Origin: CAIURC01 sp043777315
Lineage (GTDB): Bacteria > Verrucomicrobiota > Verrucomicrobiia > Chthoniobacterales > Chthoniobacteraceae
Length of the DNA stretch: 64,000 nucleotides
Assembly: GCA_043777315.1 (NCBI GenBank)
Contig: JAYVPW010000033.1
Location: 17,804 to 81,803, forward strand
Direction: 5' to 3'
Notes under the pieces: model-generated
Databases searched by the model: none
What the model was told of the DNA's origin: nothing
The model's input: only the letters and a program-made list of their open reading frames with translations
Position numbers and translations under genes: made by a program
Shown here: in pieces, positions 8,037-17,200 of the stretch
How positions within the stretch are numbered: position 1 is the first letter of the stretch
Layout: the number at the start of each line of letters is the position of its first letter

Positions 8037-8801
8037 ATGGAAACCGCCGCGCCCGAGCTACCCGCCCCGCCGCAAACCCACGCTCCCGCGCCGGAGCGCG
8101 AGCCGCTCTTTTCCGCGCGCGGACTGTCTAAAATCTACACGACCGGCGAGGTCGAAACCCGCGCTCTCGATGGACTCGACCTCGATCTTTTCCCCGGCGA
8201 ATTGATCGTCCTCCTCGGCGCGTCCGGCAGCGGCAAATCGACCCTGCTCAACAACCTCGGCGGCCTCGACGTGCCGACCGCCGGCTCGCTCACTTATCGC
8301 GGCCGCGACCTCGCCGGTGCCGACGAGGACGAACTCACGCGCTTCCGGCGCGACTCGGTCGGGTTCGTCTTTCAGTTCTACAACCTCATCCCGAGTCTCA
8401 CCGCCCGCGAAAACGTCGCGCTCATCACCGAGATCGCGCGCGACCCGATGTCGCCGGAGGAAGCGCTCGAACTCGTCGAACTCACCGACCGGATGGATCA
8501 CTTTCCATCCCAGCTTTCCGGCGGTCAGCAACAGCGCGTGGCCATCGCGCGAGCCATCGCGAAACGCCCCGAAGTCCTGCTCTGCGACGAGCCGACCGGC
8601 GCGCTCGACGTGAAGACGGGGATCAAAGTTCTCGAAGCCATCGAGCATGTGAACCTCGAACTCGGCACCCTCACCGTCATCATCACCCACAACTCCACCC
8701 TTGCCGACATGGCCGACCGCGTCATTCACCTCTCCGACGGCCACATCATCGACATCCGGCACAACCAAAAACGCCAGCCCGTCCGCACGCTCGCGTGGTG
8801 A
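8037..8801 (+). CDS. ABC transporter ATP-binding protein, MacB/LolD type
   Basis: The 254-residue ATPase has all motifs: Walker A GASGSGKST (61-69), Q-loop FQFYNLIPS (Q113), signature LSGGQQQR (159-166), Walker B LLCDEPTGALD (180-190) and H-loop H217. FQFYNLIPSLTARENV and DEPTGALD are typical of the MacB/LolD/FtsE group, which drives mechanotransmission of lipoproteins, peptides or antibiotics rather than classical import. The first 22 residues are a proline/alanine-rich extension. No permease of the FtsX/MacB type is adjacent: the neighbours are a radical SAM gene (9 bases upstream) and riboflavin synthase (5 bases downstream), so the membrane partner must be elsewhere. Confidence 0.88.
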   Translation: METAAPELPAPPQTHAPAPEREPLFSARGLSKIYTTGEVETRALDGLDLDLFPGELIVLLGASGSGKSTLLNNLGGLDVPTAGSLTYRGRDLAGADEDELTRFRRDSVGFVFQFYNLIPSLTARENVALITEIARDPMSPEEALELVELTDRMDHFPSQLSGGQQQRVAIARAIAKRPEVLLCDEPTGALDVKTGIKVLEAIEHVNLELGTLTVIITHNSTLADMADRVIHLSDGHIIDIRHNQKRQPVRTLAW

Positions 8802-8806
8802 AAATT

Positions 8807-9415
8807 ATGTTCACCGGACTCGTCGAAGAACTCGGAACAGTGCTGGACCTACAACGATCCGGCGAAGGCGCGCGGCTGACTGTCCGAGCGAAAGAAGTAA
8901 GTTCCGGCGTGCTTGTCGGCGACAGCATCGCGGTGAATGGCTGCTGTCTGACCGTCTCCTCACACACCTCCGGCGAGTTGCGCTTTGACTTGCTCGGCGA
9001 GACCCTCGCTCGGACCAACCTCGGAGGGATTGTCACTGGAACTCCGGTGAATCTCGAGCGTGCTCTCGCCACAACCGGACGACTGGGTGGCCACTTTGTG
9101 CAAGGTCACATCGACTGCACCAGCCAAGTCATCAGCTTCACGCCTTCGGGCTCCGATTGGCGCTTGGAAATCGCGCTTCTGCCCGACTACGCACGTTACA
9201 TCGCACTCAAAGGATCCATCGCAATCGACGGCATCAGTCTTACCGTCGCGGAAGTCAGTGCCGCCACCTTTGTTGTTTGGATCATCCCGCACACCTTGAC
9301 GGTGACCAACCTGCAAAGCCGAAAGCCGGGAGACTTGGTCAACCTCGAGTTCGACTTACTCGCAAAATACGTCGAGAGAATCCTCGGCAGTGGCTCAGTT
9401 TGCCGGAATTTGTAG
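8807..9415 (+). CDS. ribE: Riboflavin synthase, alpha subunit
   Basis: The 202-residue protein has the two-fold lumazine-binding repeat architecture of riboflavin synthase: MFTGLVEELG at the N-terminus, GDSIAVNGCCLTV in the first half, and HFVQGHIDC followed by GSIAIDGISLTV in the second. It converts two 6,7-dimethyl-8-ribityllumazine molecules to riboflavin plus a pyrimidine. The ATG at 8807 matches the conserved N-terminus. The stop codon TAG lies inside a hairpin-forming repeat, and the last residues (SGSVCRNL) are encoded by the outer arm of that element, so the C-terminus has been replaced or extended by repeat insertion. Other rib genes are not in the window. Confidence 0.93.
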   Translation: MFTGLVEELGTVLDLQRSGEGARLTVRAKEVSSGVLVGDSIAVNGCCLTVSSHTSGELRFDLLGETLARTNLGGIVTGTPVNLERALATTGRLGGHFVQGHIDCTSQVISFTPSGSDWRLEIALLPDYARYIALKGSIAIDGISLTVAEVSAATFVVWIIPHTLTVTNLQSRKPGDLVNLEFDLLAKYVERILGSGSVCRNL

Positions 9416-9483
9416 GGCGGGCGCTCCGCCTGCCCTGGGCAACCGGAGCGGTCGCCCTACAATCATTTTCAGACTGAGCCACT
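9389..9483. repeat. Repeat family A, copy 1 (palindromic REP-like element)
   Basis: Outer arms AGTGGCTCAGT (9389-9399) and ACTGAGCCACT (9473-9483) are perfectly complementary. They enclose an inner palindrome of about 50 bases that begins TGTAGGGCGGGCGCTCCGCC and ends GGTCGCCCTACA. The element supplies the stop codon of ribE and lies between two convergent genes, so it may also act as a terminator. A second copy is at 54630-54726. Confidence 0.85.
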
Positions 9484-9513
9484 ACCGAATCCTCGCGACG
9501 CGCGAGCCTGACG

Positions 9514-9993
9514 TCACTTCTTCTTCTGCTGAAACAACGCCTGCACGTCCGTCGGATTCAGATCGCTGAGATCGAGACCGGTATCGCCGCGCAGAGTTGA
9601 GACCTGGATGCGGTCGGCCACGAGCTTCACCGTCGGGCCAGCGTAATACTTCATCGAACCGACAGTGAGGTGTGTTGGGAAGACGATCACCAACAGCGAG
9701 TTCTCATCAATGTTGAGCATCAGAGTGCTGTAGTTCTCCCCCTGCTGATACATGCTCGTGAAGTTACTTTCGTTCACCAGGCTGGCCATGAACTGCACGG
9801 CGTTGTAGGCGTTGGAACCCAGCGTCGCAAAGGTCGTCGTGTCGATTTGTTCGGGGTTGCCGCATTGATGGATCAAGTAACCCGCTTTCTCGACGAGCAG
9901 CGCGATGTTCGCCTCGCTCTTGCGGAGGAGTTCGCGCAGAGCGGCGTCGATGTGGTCGATGTCTTCTTGGTTGAGCGAAGGAAACTGGCTCAT
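9514..9993 (-). CDS. Roadblock/LC7 domain protein (MglB-like)
   Basis: The 159-residue protein is a single roadblock/LC7-like domain: a first helix (DIDHIDAALRELLRKS), strand IALLVEKAGYLIHQCG, a long central helix around FATLGSNAYNAVQFMASLV, then strands STLMLNIDENSLLVIVFP. Small roadblock proteins such as MglB are GTPase-activating partners of MglA-type GTPases. Its gene lies 14 bases downstream of the MglA-like GTPase gene, in the same direction. The C-terminal 40 residues, ending in a lysine tail, extend beyond the domain. The gene ends close to repeat A copy 1, which separates it from convergent ribE. Confidence 0.82.
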   Translation of the reverse strand: MSQFPSLNQEDIDHIDAALRELLRKSEANIALLVEKAGYLIHQCGNPEQIDTTTFATLGSNAYNAVQFMASLVNESNFTSMYQQGENYSTLMLNIDENSLLVIVFPTHLTVGSMKYYAGPTVKLVADRIQVSTLRGDTGLDLSDLNPTDVQALFQQKKK

Positions 9994-10007
9994 AGGTCTG
10001 GGTGGAG

Positions 10008-10622
10008 TTAGCGCCGGCGTCCGCCGTCGTTGAGGAACTTGTGCAAAAGCATTCGGGTGATCATGTTGAGAGTGTCAAACACGCCTTCGCATTTTGACGC
10101 GGATGCCTCGAAGGATGGCACTTGAATCTCGCGATTGTTCAGGAGGAAATCGAGATATTCGACAGGCGCGACATCGGGCAGGTCGCGCTTGTTGTATTGC
10201 ATGACGTAAGGGATGTCATCGAGGCTTAGGTTGAGTGTCTTGAGGTTCTCTTCCAGGTGCCGGAAGGTCTCGATGTTCTCCTCCATCTTGTCGTATTGAG
10301 AGTCGGCGACAAAGACGATGCCGTCCACGCCGCGCAACACGATTTGACGGGTGGCGTTGTAGATGACCTGGCCCGGAACGGTGAAGAGTGCGAACTTGGT
10401 TTTGAAGCCCTTGATCGCGACAGCTTCGAGCGGAAAGAAGTCGAAGAACAGTGTCCGATCGCTGCTGGTGGCGAGAGAAGTCATCTTACCTTTCGCCTCG
10501 GGATTAGGCACCTGCACGTTGGAATGCACTTGTTCCAGATTGGTCGTCTTGCCGCTTTTGGCAGGACCGTAATACACGATCTTTACCTGCAGCTCCTTGG
10601 TAGCTTGGTTGATAATGGCCAT
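10008..10622 (-). CDS. mglA: MglA-like small Ras-type GTPase
   Basis: The 204-residue protein shows the MglA family pattern: P-loop GPAKSGKTT (19-27), a switch II motif TVPGQ (81-85) in place of the usual DxxG, NKRD (144-147) for guanine recognition, and SASK near residue 173. MglA proteins are cytoplasmic polarity or motility switches controlled by MglB-type activators, and such an activator is encoded directly downstream. A larger roadblock protein is encoded just upstream (14-base gap), so the three genes form one operon. The role here could be polarity, motility or surface secretion; the sequence does not say which. Confidence 0.9.
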   Translation of the reverse strand: MAIINQATKELQVKIVYYGPAKSGKTTNLEQVHSNVQVPNPEAKGKMTSLATSSDRTLFFDFFPLEAVAIKGFKTKFALFTVPGQVIYNATRQIVLRGVDGIVFVADSQYDKMEENIETFRHLEENLKTLNLSLDDIPYVMQYNKRDLPDVAPVEYLDFLLNNREIQVPSFEASASKCEGVFDTLNMITRMLLHKFLNDGGRRR

Positions 10623-10635
10623 CGGAGGGAGGGAG

Positions 10636-12183
10636 TTACTTTTGCGTCTGGCGGGTCAGTTCTTCCGCGATCACGCGAAGTTCCTGCCAGGGGAGAGATT
10701 CGCCGGGTTTTCCAAGGACAGCGAAGAAGACGTAACCGAGCCGGAAGATCTGAAAGTAAGCTCCGTGCGTACACATGAGAAGGTCGTCGATCTCACCCAG
10801 TTTCATTTCGCCGGAGTATTGATTGAGCCGACCGAAAATCTGCGGAAGGAAGGCGGCGACCACCTCGCCCTTCATGGTCTCCGGGAGTGAATGAGCGACG
10901 ACGAGTCCTTCCTGCAAAGCCACGACCGCGCCCGCAACTTGCGGAAGCTGGACGATGTGCTTGACGATCTCCGCCGGGGTCCAGTCCGTTTTCTGGGGCT
11001 GGCCGAAGATTTCGCCGACACTGCCGTGCGCGCTGTCAGGGTGATGAGCCGGAGCGTCGGGAATGACCGCATGTTCCGTTTCGCTCGCTTCGGGCGTGGG
11101 CTCTTCCCCTGCGGCACATGGCGGAGGGGGGCTTGGTTCCGCGGCGGGGATTGGCTCGGGGGCGTTCGTCTTTTCGACTTCGGGGCTGGCCGGGCCGCCG
11201 GCAAAGAGCGTCGGAATGGAGTCGTCCACGACCAGCCGTTTGCGTCCGCCGGCATCTTTCGATGATTTCAGAAACGCAGGGGCGATGATGCGCAGCGGGA
11301 TCTGGAGCTCGATGGCCTCGCGAGCGGACGAGGGTTCAGTCAAGGTGGGCTCGATCCAGCTCCGAATTTCTCCCCACGTGAAGGCGACCTTTCCTTTTGC
11401 CAGTCCGGCCGTGACGCCTGCCGCCGGCAGTGAAACGGTGGAGCCGGTCAGCGCTGAAATTTCCGCGAGAATCTCAGGCGGCCAGCCTGCCGAGATGTCC
11501 GGGAGCGGAAGGACGACCGCTCCCGCTTCAGCTTTCGATGTCGCGGTCGTCGCCGCGGCCGCGACCGGAGCAGCGAGTCGAATCGGCTCCGTCTGCGGAG
11601 CGCGTTTTGCAGGTGATGCGATTGGAATCTCCGAAGCCAATGGTTTGACTGTGGTGAGTTTGAGACTGGGCGGCTGCGGGAGAGGCGCCGCCGGCTCCGG
11701 GGCTTTTGGCGCGTTCGGGGCGACGGCGAACGGGTTCTCGGGATCGCCGAAAACGTCGAAGCCTTCCTCCTCAGCGAGCTCGTGCATCCGCTGGTCGTCG
11801 CGACGTTTGAGGAGGTCCGGTTTTACGCGTTTGAAAATCTCGCCGAGCGGAATTTCGATCATCCGTTTTTCCTCCAGCCGGGGCGCGGCGAAGGTGCCCG
11901 CGGGCGCCTGCCGGTAGATGCTGGCGAGCGACATTTTCACCGAGCCGCCGGGGAGCTGTTTCAGGATCGTGGAAAGCGGGAGCGCGACCATCACGCTCGG
12001 GTCCGGCGCGACGGCGACCGTGGATTTCAGGTCCGCCGGAAATCGGGCGATGATCGCCGCCAGCGAGAGCGAAGCGGTCTCGACCTTGGAGATTGGGAGA
12101 GCCTGTTCCGTGGCGACCCGTGGGGGGGCTGCTTTCACGGGTGCGGGAGGTTTTTGAAATAGACGTTTGAAAAACTTGATCAT
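10636..12183 (-). CDS. Large roadblock/LC7-domain protein with proline-rich middle
   Basis: The 515-residue protein ends in a roadblock-like domain (about 390-515, with QLPQVAGAVVALQEGLVVAHS and a G-Y-VFFAVLGKPG strand pair). The N-terminal 125 residues hold four copies of a short motif of the form xLxxIxxxxP (LSLAAIIARFP, LPLSTILKQLP, SLASIYRQAP, IPLGEIFKRVKP), and related pieces recur near the middle. The centre is Pro/Ala/Glu-rich and probably disordered. The ATG at 12183 (MIKFFKRLF) is chosen over an upstream one because it gives a basic amphipathic N-terminus. It is the first gene of the mglA operon and likely scaffolds the GTPase; the repeated motifs may be docking sites. I do not recognise the full architecture. 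Confidence 0.78.
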   Translation of the reverse strand: MIKFFKRLFQKPPAPVKAAPPRVATEQALPISKVETASLSLAAIIARFPADLKSTVAVAPDPSVMVALPLSTILKQLPGGSVKMSLASIYRQAPAGTFAAPRLEEKRMIEIPLGEIFKRVKPDLLKRRDDQRMHELAEEEGFDVFGDPENPFAVAPNAPKAPEPAAPLPQPPSLKLTTVKPLASEIPIASPAKRAPQTEPIRLAAPVAAAATTATSKAEAGAVVLPLPDISAGWPPEILAEISALTGSTVSLPAAGVTAGLAKGKVAFTWGEIRSWIEPTLTEPSSAREAIELQIPLRIIAPAFLKSSKDAGGRKRLVVDDSIPTLFAGGPASPEVEKTNAPEPIPAAEPSPPPPCAAGEEPTPEASETEHAVIPDAPAHHPDSAHGSVGEIFGQPQKTDWTPAEIVKHIVQLPQVAGAVVALQEGLVVAHSLPETMKGEVVAAFLPQIFGRLNQYSGEMKLGEIDDLLMCTHGAYFQIFRLGYVFFAVLGKPGESLPWQELRVIAEELTRQTQK

Positions 12184-12343
12184 GCGAACGTAGGGGAGGA
12201 TGCCGTGCAGTGAGCCTAAGCACACCCGGTGCCATTTGCGCTAGACCGCAGATTTTTCTCATCGGTGATTTAATGCTGGCCTGTCTCGTGCTTTCCTTCG
12301 CCGCGCGTTCCCAGCAGATTCGCTTCCCGACCTCCCACATCGC

Positions 12344-13390
12344 ATGGCCTCCCGTCAAAAAATTCTCATCCTCGACGACGAGCACGACATTCTCGAAATC
12401 TATCAGGAGATCCTCGCACGGCTCCCGAGCCAGCCCGAAATCCACACGGCGGACAACGGCGCGCGGGCCATCGCCCTTCTCGAAAGCGAGCCCTTCAATC
12501 TGCTGCTCGTCGATCTGCGGATGCCGCAAATGGATGGCTTCCAGGTGCTCGCGATCGTGCGGCGGAAATTCCCGGCATTGCGAGTCGTCGTGATGACCGC
12601 AGCGGAGGACGAGCAGTTCCGCGCGCGGGCTTATGCGATGGGGATCGACCTCTACATGGAGAAGCCGAAGACGGGGAAGGAGATCATCAATTTCGTCGAT
12701 TGCATCGAGTCGCTGCTCGAGCGCGAGGAGCAGGGCGGCTTCCGCGGAGTGCAGAGCAAGACGCTCGTCGATATCGTGCAGCTCGAGTGCCTCACGCAGA
12801 GTTCCGCGATTTTGAAAGTGACGACCGCCACCGGCGAAGGCCGCATCTGGGTGCAGCGCGGCGAGATCATCGACGCGGCGACGGGCGAGTTTTCCGGGCG
12901 CGACGCATTCATGGAATTGCTCCGCTGGAAAACTGGGAACTTCGAAATTCTCCCGTCCGACATCCCGCGTCCGCGCACGATTTTCAGCTCGTACGAAAGC
13001 CTGCTAATGGAAACGGCGCAGTCGCTCGACGAGGCGGCCGCCGCGCCCGTGGCGCCGGAGGACACGGGTCTGGCGGCGTTTGCGCGCTACAAAGGCGTGC
13101 AGTTCGCGGTCGCCGTCGAGAGCGCGGACAGATCGAAATTCGACCAGTGGGGAATGGAAAATCCCGAGGAGATGGCGGGCTGGATTCACGAGACATCTCG
13201 GGCGCTCCGGGCGCTCGGCGATCAGCTCCAGGCCGGGCAGCTCCAGGAAGTCGAGGGGCTCGGGGCGCAGCGCCACATCGCCGTGCTCATCGGCGACAAT
13301 GAGTCGCTCGGAGTCGGCTTCACCCGATCCGCCGTGCTGCCGCACATCCGCGAAACCATGAAACAAATCGAGGCTAAATGGCTTTGTTGA
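12344..13390 (+). CDS. Response regulator with DUF4388 (PATAN) domain
   Basis: The 348-residue protein starts with a receiver domain (1-120): acidic pair D11-D12, phospho-acceptor D57 (LLLVDLRMP), T85 and K107. A DUF4388/PATAN domain follows (about 132-205: GVQSKTLVDIVQLECL, then GRIWVQRGEIIDA and WKTGNFEI). The last 110 residues (GVQFAVAVESADRS onward) again look roadblock-like. It has no DNA-binding domain, so output is probably by protein contact. It is transcribed divergently from the mglA operon and overlaps the next gene by 13 bases, which suggests one functional module. No histidine kinase is adjacent. Confidence 0.85.
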   Translation: MASRQKILILDDEHDILEIYQEILARLPSQPEIHTADNGARAIALLESEPFNLLLVDLRMPQMDGFQVLAIVRRKFPALRVVVMTAAEDEQFRARAYAMGIDLYMEKPKTGKEIINFVDCIESLLEREEQGGFRGVQSKTLVDIVQLECLTQSSAILKVTTATGEGRIWVQRGEIIDAATGEFSGRDAFMELLRWKTGNFEILPSDIPRPRTIFSSYESLLMETAQSLDEAAAAPVAPEDTGLAAFARYKGVQFAVAVESADRSKFDQWGMENPEEMAGWIHETSRALRALGDQLQAGQLQEVEGLGAQRHIAVLIGDNESLGVGFTRSAVLPHIRETMKQIEAKWLC

Positions 13391-14094
13391 AACCGTTCTC
13401 CCGCGCGCAAAAACCGCTCTGGCCCGAGCGCCTGCCGTCCGGCTGCTTCACCGTCCATCGCGGCGGAGACATCGTCAGCTCGACGTTGCCGAGCAGCTTT
13501 TCCACCGCCGTCGTGCTCGAAATCGGGCGCGTCGTCATCGACGCATTCCAGCGCGCCGCCGACACCAATCTCCCGTTGAGCGACCTCTACATTCACTTCA
13601 GCGGCCTCACCATCACCGCCCGCGAACTCCGCGGCGGCGCGCTCGTTTTCCTGAATCCCGCCACGCTCAATCTCGCCCGCGCCTACACCCCACCCGCCAT
13701 GCACTACAAAAACCTCGAGGAATTTACCCTGCATCTGGAGAACTACATCGAGTGCTGGAAGCAGTTTAACAGCTACGTGAATCTCGCGCGGGACAAGAAA
13801 TTCTCTCGCGAAGATGAGAACCAGTTTCTCGAAATCAAAAGCATCATCGCGCAGGGGCTCGAGGCGATCCTCGCCAGCACCGATAAACAGGGCCCGAAAA
13901 AGGAGGAAGTGAACGCGCTCTTCAGCAACGCGCCCTCCCTCCGCTACCTCAGCGACATGCCCGACGCGGTGCACAACGTCGAGGCCCAGTGGCACAAAAT
14001 TTACCTCGGCCTGCAAAGCCTCCTCGGCCAGCTCAAAGTCCAGCAAAACAAACAGGAGAAAGGCACGGGCTGGAGTTTGTTCGGGAAGAAGTAG
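13378..14094 (+). CDS. Unnamed roadblock-like protein of the MglA module
   Basis: The 238-residue protein overlaps the response regulator by 13 bases. Its first 100 residues (GGDIVSSTLPSSF, a long helix, then YIHFSGLTITARELRGGALVFL) resemble the strand-helix-strand layout of roadblock/LC7 proteins. The second half is charged and helical and ends in a basic tail (GWSLFGKK). I do not recognise a named family; the roadblock assignment is by pattern only. Its coupling with the receiver/DUF4388 gene and the nearby mglA operon suggests it belongs to the same signalling complex. A family B repeat begins 25 bases after its stop. Confidence 0.68.
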   Translation: MALLKPFSRAQKPLWPERLPSGCFTVHRGGDIVSSTLPSSFSTAVVLEIGRVVIDAFQRAADTNLPLSDLYIHFSGLTITARELRGGALVFLNPATLNLARAYTPPAMHYKNLEEFTLHLENYIECWKQFNSYVNLARDKKFSREDENQFLEIKSIIAQGLEAILASTDKQGPKKEEVNALFSNAPSLRYLSDMPDAVHNVEAQWHKIYLGLQSLLGQLKVQQNKQEKGTGWSLFGKK

Positions 14095-14118
14095 CGGCGC
14101 GCGCCACTCCGTTCTGCT

Positions 14119-14266
14119 CCGGGTAGCGCGCTCGTCTCGAGCGCTGGTTTCGGCGTCCCGCCGAAACGAACTTTCTGATTTCGGCGCCGGCGAATTTTTC
14201 TCACAAAAGCAAGGTCCGTCGCGGCGGGACACCGCGACCAGCGCTCGGGACGAGCGCGCTACCCGG
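14119..14266. repeat. Repeat family B, copy 1 (three-way-junction hairpin element)
   Basis: Outer arms of about 27 bases starting GGGTAGCGCGCTCG and ending CGAGCGCGCTACCC pair with one mismatch. They enclose two inner hairpins: TTTCGGCGTCCCGCCGAAA on the left, and on the right arms GTCGCGG/CCGCGAC. The element fills most of the gap between two convergent genes. Other copies are at 51136-51281 and 52374-52530. Confidence 0.85.
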
Positions 14267-14286
14267 AATCGGAGCCGCGCTCTTGC

Positions 14287-17200
14287 TTATTTCCCCGCCG
14301 CCCAGACAAACGCGTTTTTGATCAGCGTCTGGTACTCGGGAAGGTCGTGGGCGCGGGCGTCGTGGCCGAGCGTGATGCAGACCACGCGGGACTTCGGATG
14401 CTCGACGATCCAGACCTGCGGGAAGACTTTCCCGGTCTTCGGGCTCTTTGCCTGCGCGAGCACTTTGATCGGCACGCCCGTCGGGTCGGGAACGAAATTG
14501 TAGAGCTCGTCGGTGATCTTGAAGGTCTTCGGCAGGCCCGCCATCAGCGGGTGATTCGGCTCGATTACCTCGACCTCGAATTCCCCGAGCGCGTCGTGTC
14601 CGCGCGCTCCGCCGCCGACGACATCGTGATTCCACTGCGGGAAATTATTCCACGCATACCATGTGCCCGGATGCTCGATCACGAGTCCTTTCCCGGCGTT
14701 CGCGAACTTGATCAGCGCCGTCGCCGTCTCGCTCGAGACCGGTTGGTTCGCGCTCCACGCCAGCACATCGACGCGGTCGAGAATCGCCGGCGTTCCGTTC
14801 GCATTCTGCGTGTAATCGAGCCAGCCCGGCTTGATCGCGGCGAGCGTCGCCTTGTCCGTCCCGCCATAATATTTCGCGAAGTCGTGCGACGAACCGCCAC
14901 CGACCATCAGCGCGCGCATCCCCGCCGCTTTCGTCGGCGGCTCCGGCACCGCGTCGGTGAATTGCGGCACGAAATCTCCCGCCGCTTTCAAAGCAGGTTT
15001 CACGACTTTCGGAGCCGGCGCGCTGGCGCTCTCGGAGACAGCCGCGAGCGGCGCGGCGTTGGCCTCCGCGAGTTCCGCGGTGATCGCAAATGTCGTCGGC
15101 GCCACTCCGCTGTCCGCGCTCTCGAGCGTAATTTTTTCGATCGGGGCGGTGGTTTTCAATTGCTTGCTGCTCCACCGCACCTGCCCATTTTTCGTGACCC
15201 CCTCCGCAAACCTCGAGCCCGGCACTTCGACGCGGCCAATGTAGTCCGCGAACTCCACGCCATTGCGAAACTCCAGCGTCTCGCTCGCCCCGCCAGCGAA
15301 CTGCACGACCGCCTTCATCACGACTTCATTTTCCTCACCGTAGGGTGACGCCCACCCACCGACGTTGCCGAGAAAGTGCAGCCGGTTCGCCTTGAATCCG
15401 CCGACATTGATCTCCACCGACTTCGGCATTTTCGTCTTCGCAAAGCTGCCGCTCTGCCCGCCTTTGAGCTGAATCGCGTTGTTACCGGTCGGCGATTTTT
15501 CCGCCGCGACGAGGTTGAACGGAATGCCACCGAGATTCAGCAGGCCCGTTTTGGCGAAGTGGAAATTCTCCGGCACATCGGTCGGCGCCATGTAAATCCC
15601 GTGGCGCGTGTCGGCAGTGAAAGCCTTCGCCAAATCGAGCACGCGGAAGTGCTGCGCATCCGCGCCGCAGATGAAGGTGAGGATGTCGCGGAGCGTCTCG
15701 CCGCCGAGTCCCTCGAAGCCTTCCGGCATCAGCGAGCGGCCCGTGTTCACGCGGCTCTTGATCTCGGAAACTTTGATCTCCTCCTGCCCGGCGAGGCTCT
15801 TCAGCACAATGTTTGCGGGGTTTTCCCGCGCGATCACGCCGGCGTGAAATTTGCCGTCCTTCGTCTCGATATTCCACGCGACGAAGCTCGGATCGACCTC
15901 GCGATTCGGATCGATGATCGCCGTCAGCAACTCGGCCGGACCGTGCGCGCCCATGCCCGTCAGCGCCGGCCCGATGTCCGTGCCGAGTTCGCCGAGCTTG
16001 TGGCAAATGGCGCACGTCGCGGTGAAGATCGCCTTTCCTTTCACCGCGTCGCCCGGCTGCTCGACGATCGGCGTGAGCTTCGCCAGCGCCTCGTTTTTCG
16101 CCGCCAGCGCCGGTCCCATCAGCTCGTCGAGCAGCGCATTCGCCCGCTGCGAAACCGCCTTGTCGGGATGCGTCCGCAGCCGCGCGAGATTCGCCGGCCC
16201 GAGAATCGTGAGGTCCGCCTGCTTCGCCTTCGCCGCATCGAGCAGCGCCAGCGCCCAGTCCGCGCGCTGCAGCAGCACTTCGAACGCGGATCCCTGCGCC
16301 TCCGCCGGCAGCTTTCCAAACGAACCGGCCAGCGCCGTCCCGACCCCCGCATCGCCCGTCTCGCCGAGCGCCACGATGAGCTGCCGTTGCAGTGCAGGCG
16401 AGGCCTTGCCCGTCGCAACCTTGATCACTGCGGGCAACGCGTCAGGATTTGCCGATCGCAATCCGAGCAGACTTTCTGCAGCGGAAAAACGCGCGGCCTC
16501 GGCGGACTCCGCGTCATTCAACTTGGCAAGAAGCACGGTCGTGAGCTGCGCGACCTGCGCCTTGAGCGCTCCCGCTTTGTCCCATTTCGCCGCGAGCGGG
16601 AGCGCGCTGCCACTCGCGCCGCCCGCGAGCAATTTCCCGAGCGCGCCGGAAAGCTCCGAGGTCATCGCCGGCGCGTCTTTGAGCGACTTGCCGAGCGTGT
16701 CGAGGACGCTGCGTTTCAGCGCATCGGCGCTCGCCGGTTTCGTCGAAAGTGAGATCACCAATTTCGCCGCCGCGTCCGCGTTGTTCTTCTCGCCGATGCT
16801 CTGCGCGAGCTGGCTGACCAGCGGCGCGAGCGGCGCGGAATCAGCCGCATCGAGCGCTGCGGCGATGCTCGCCGCCGGGTTTTGCGCCGCAGCTCCGATG
16901 GCGGCGGAGCGTTGAAAATCGTCATCCAACTTCGGCCACGCCGCGATGATCGCCTGCGCCGCCGCGTCCTCGAAACCACTCGTGCCCAGCGCGCGCAACG
17001 CCGCGACACGCACCTGCGGATCGCTGTCCGTGAGCAGCGCCCCGAACGCCGGCGCGCTCGTCACGAAGTTGCGCGTGCCCTTCTCCGACTGCGGAAAAGT
17101 GTAGTGCGGCAACTCGGCGAGCAGCGCCGCGTTCCGCCGCACGACCGGGTCTTTGTCGGCGAGCGCGGGCGTCCATTGCAGCATGAGTTCATCGGCATCG

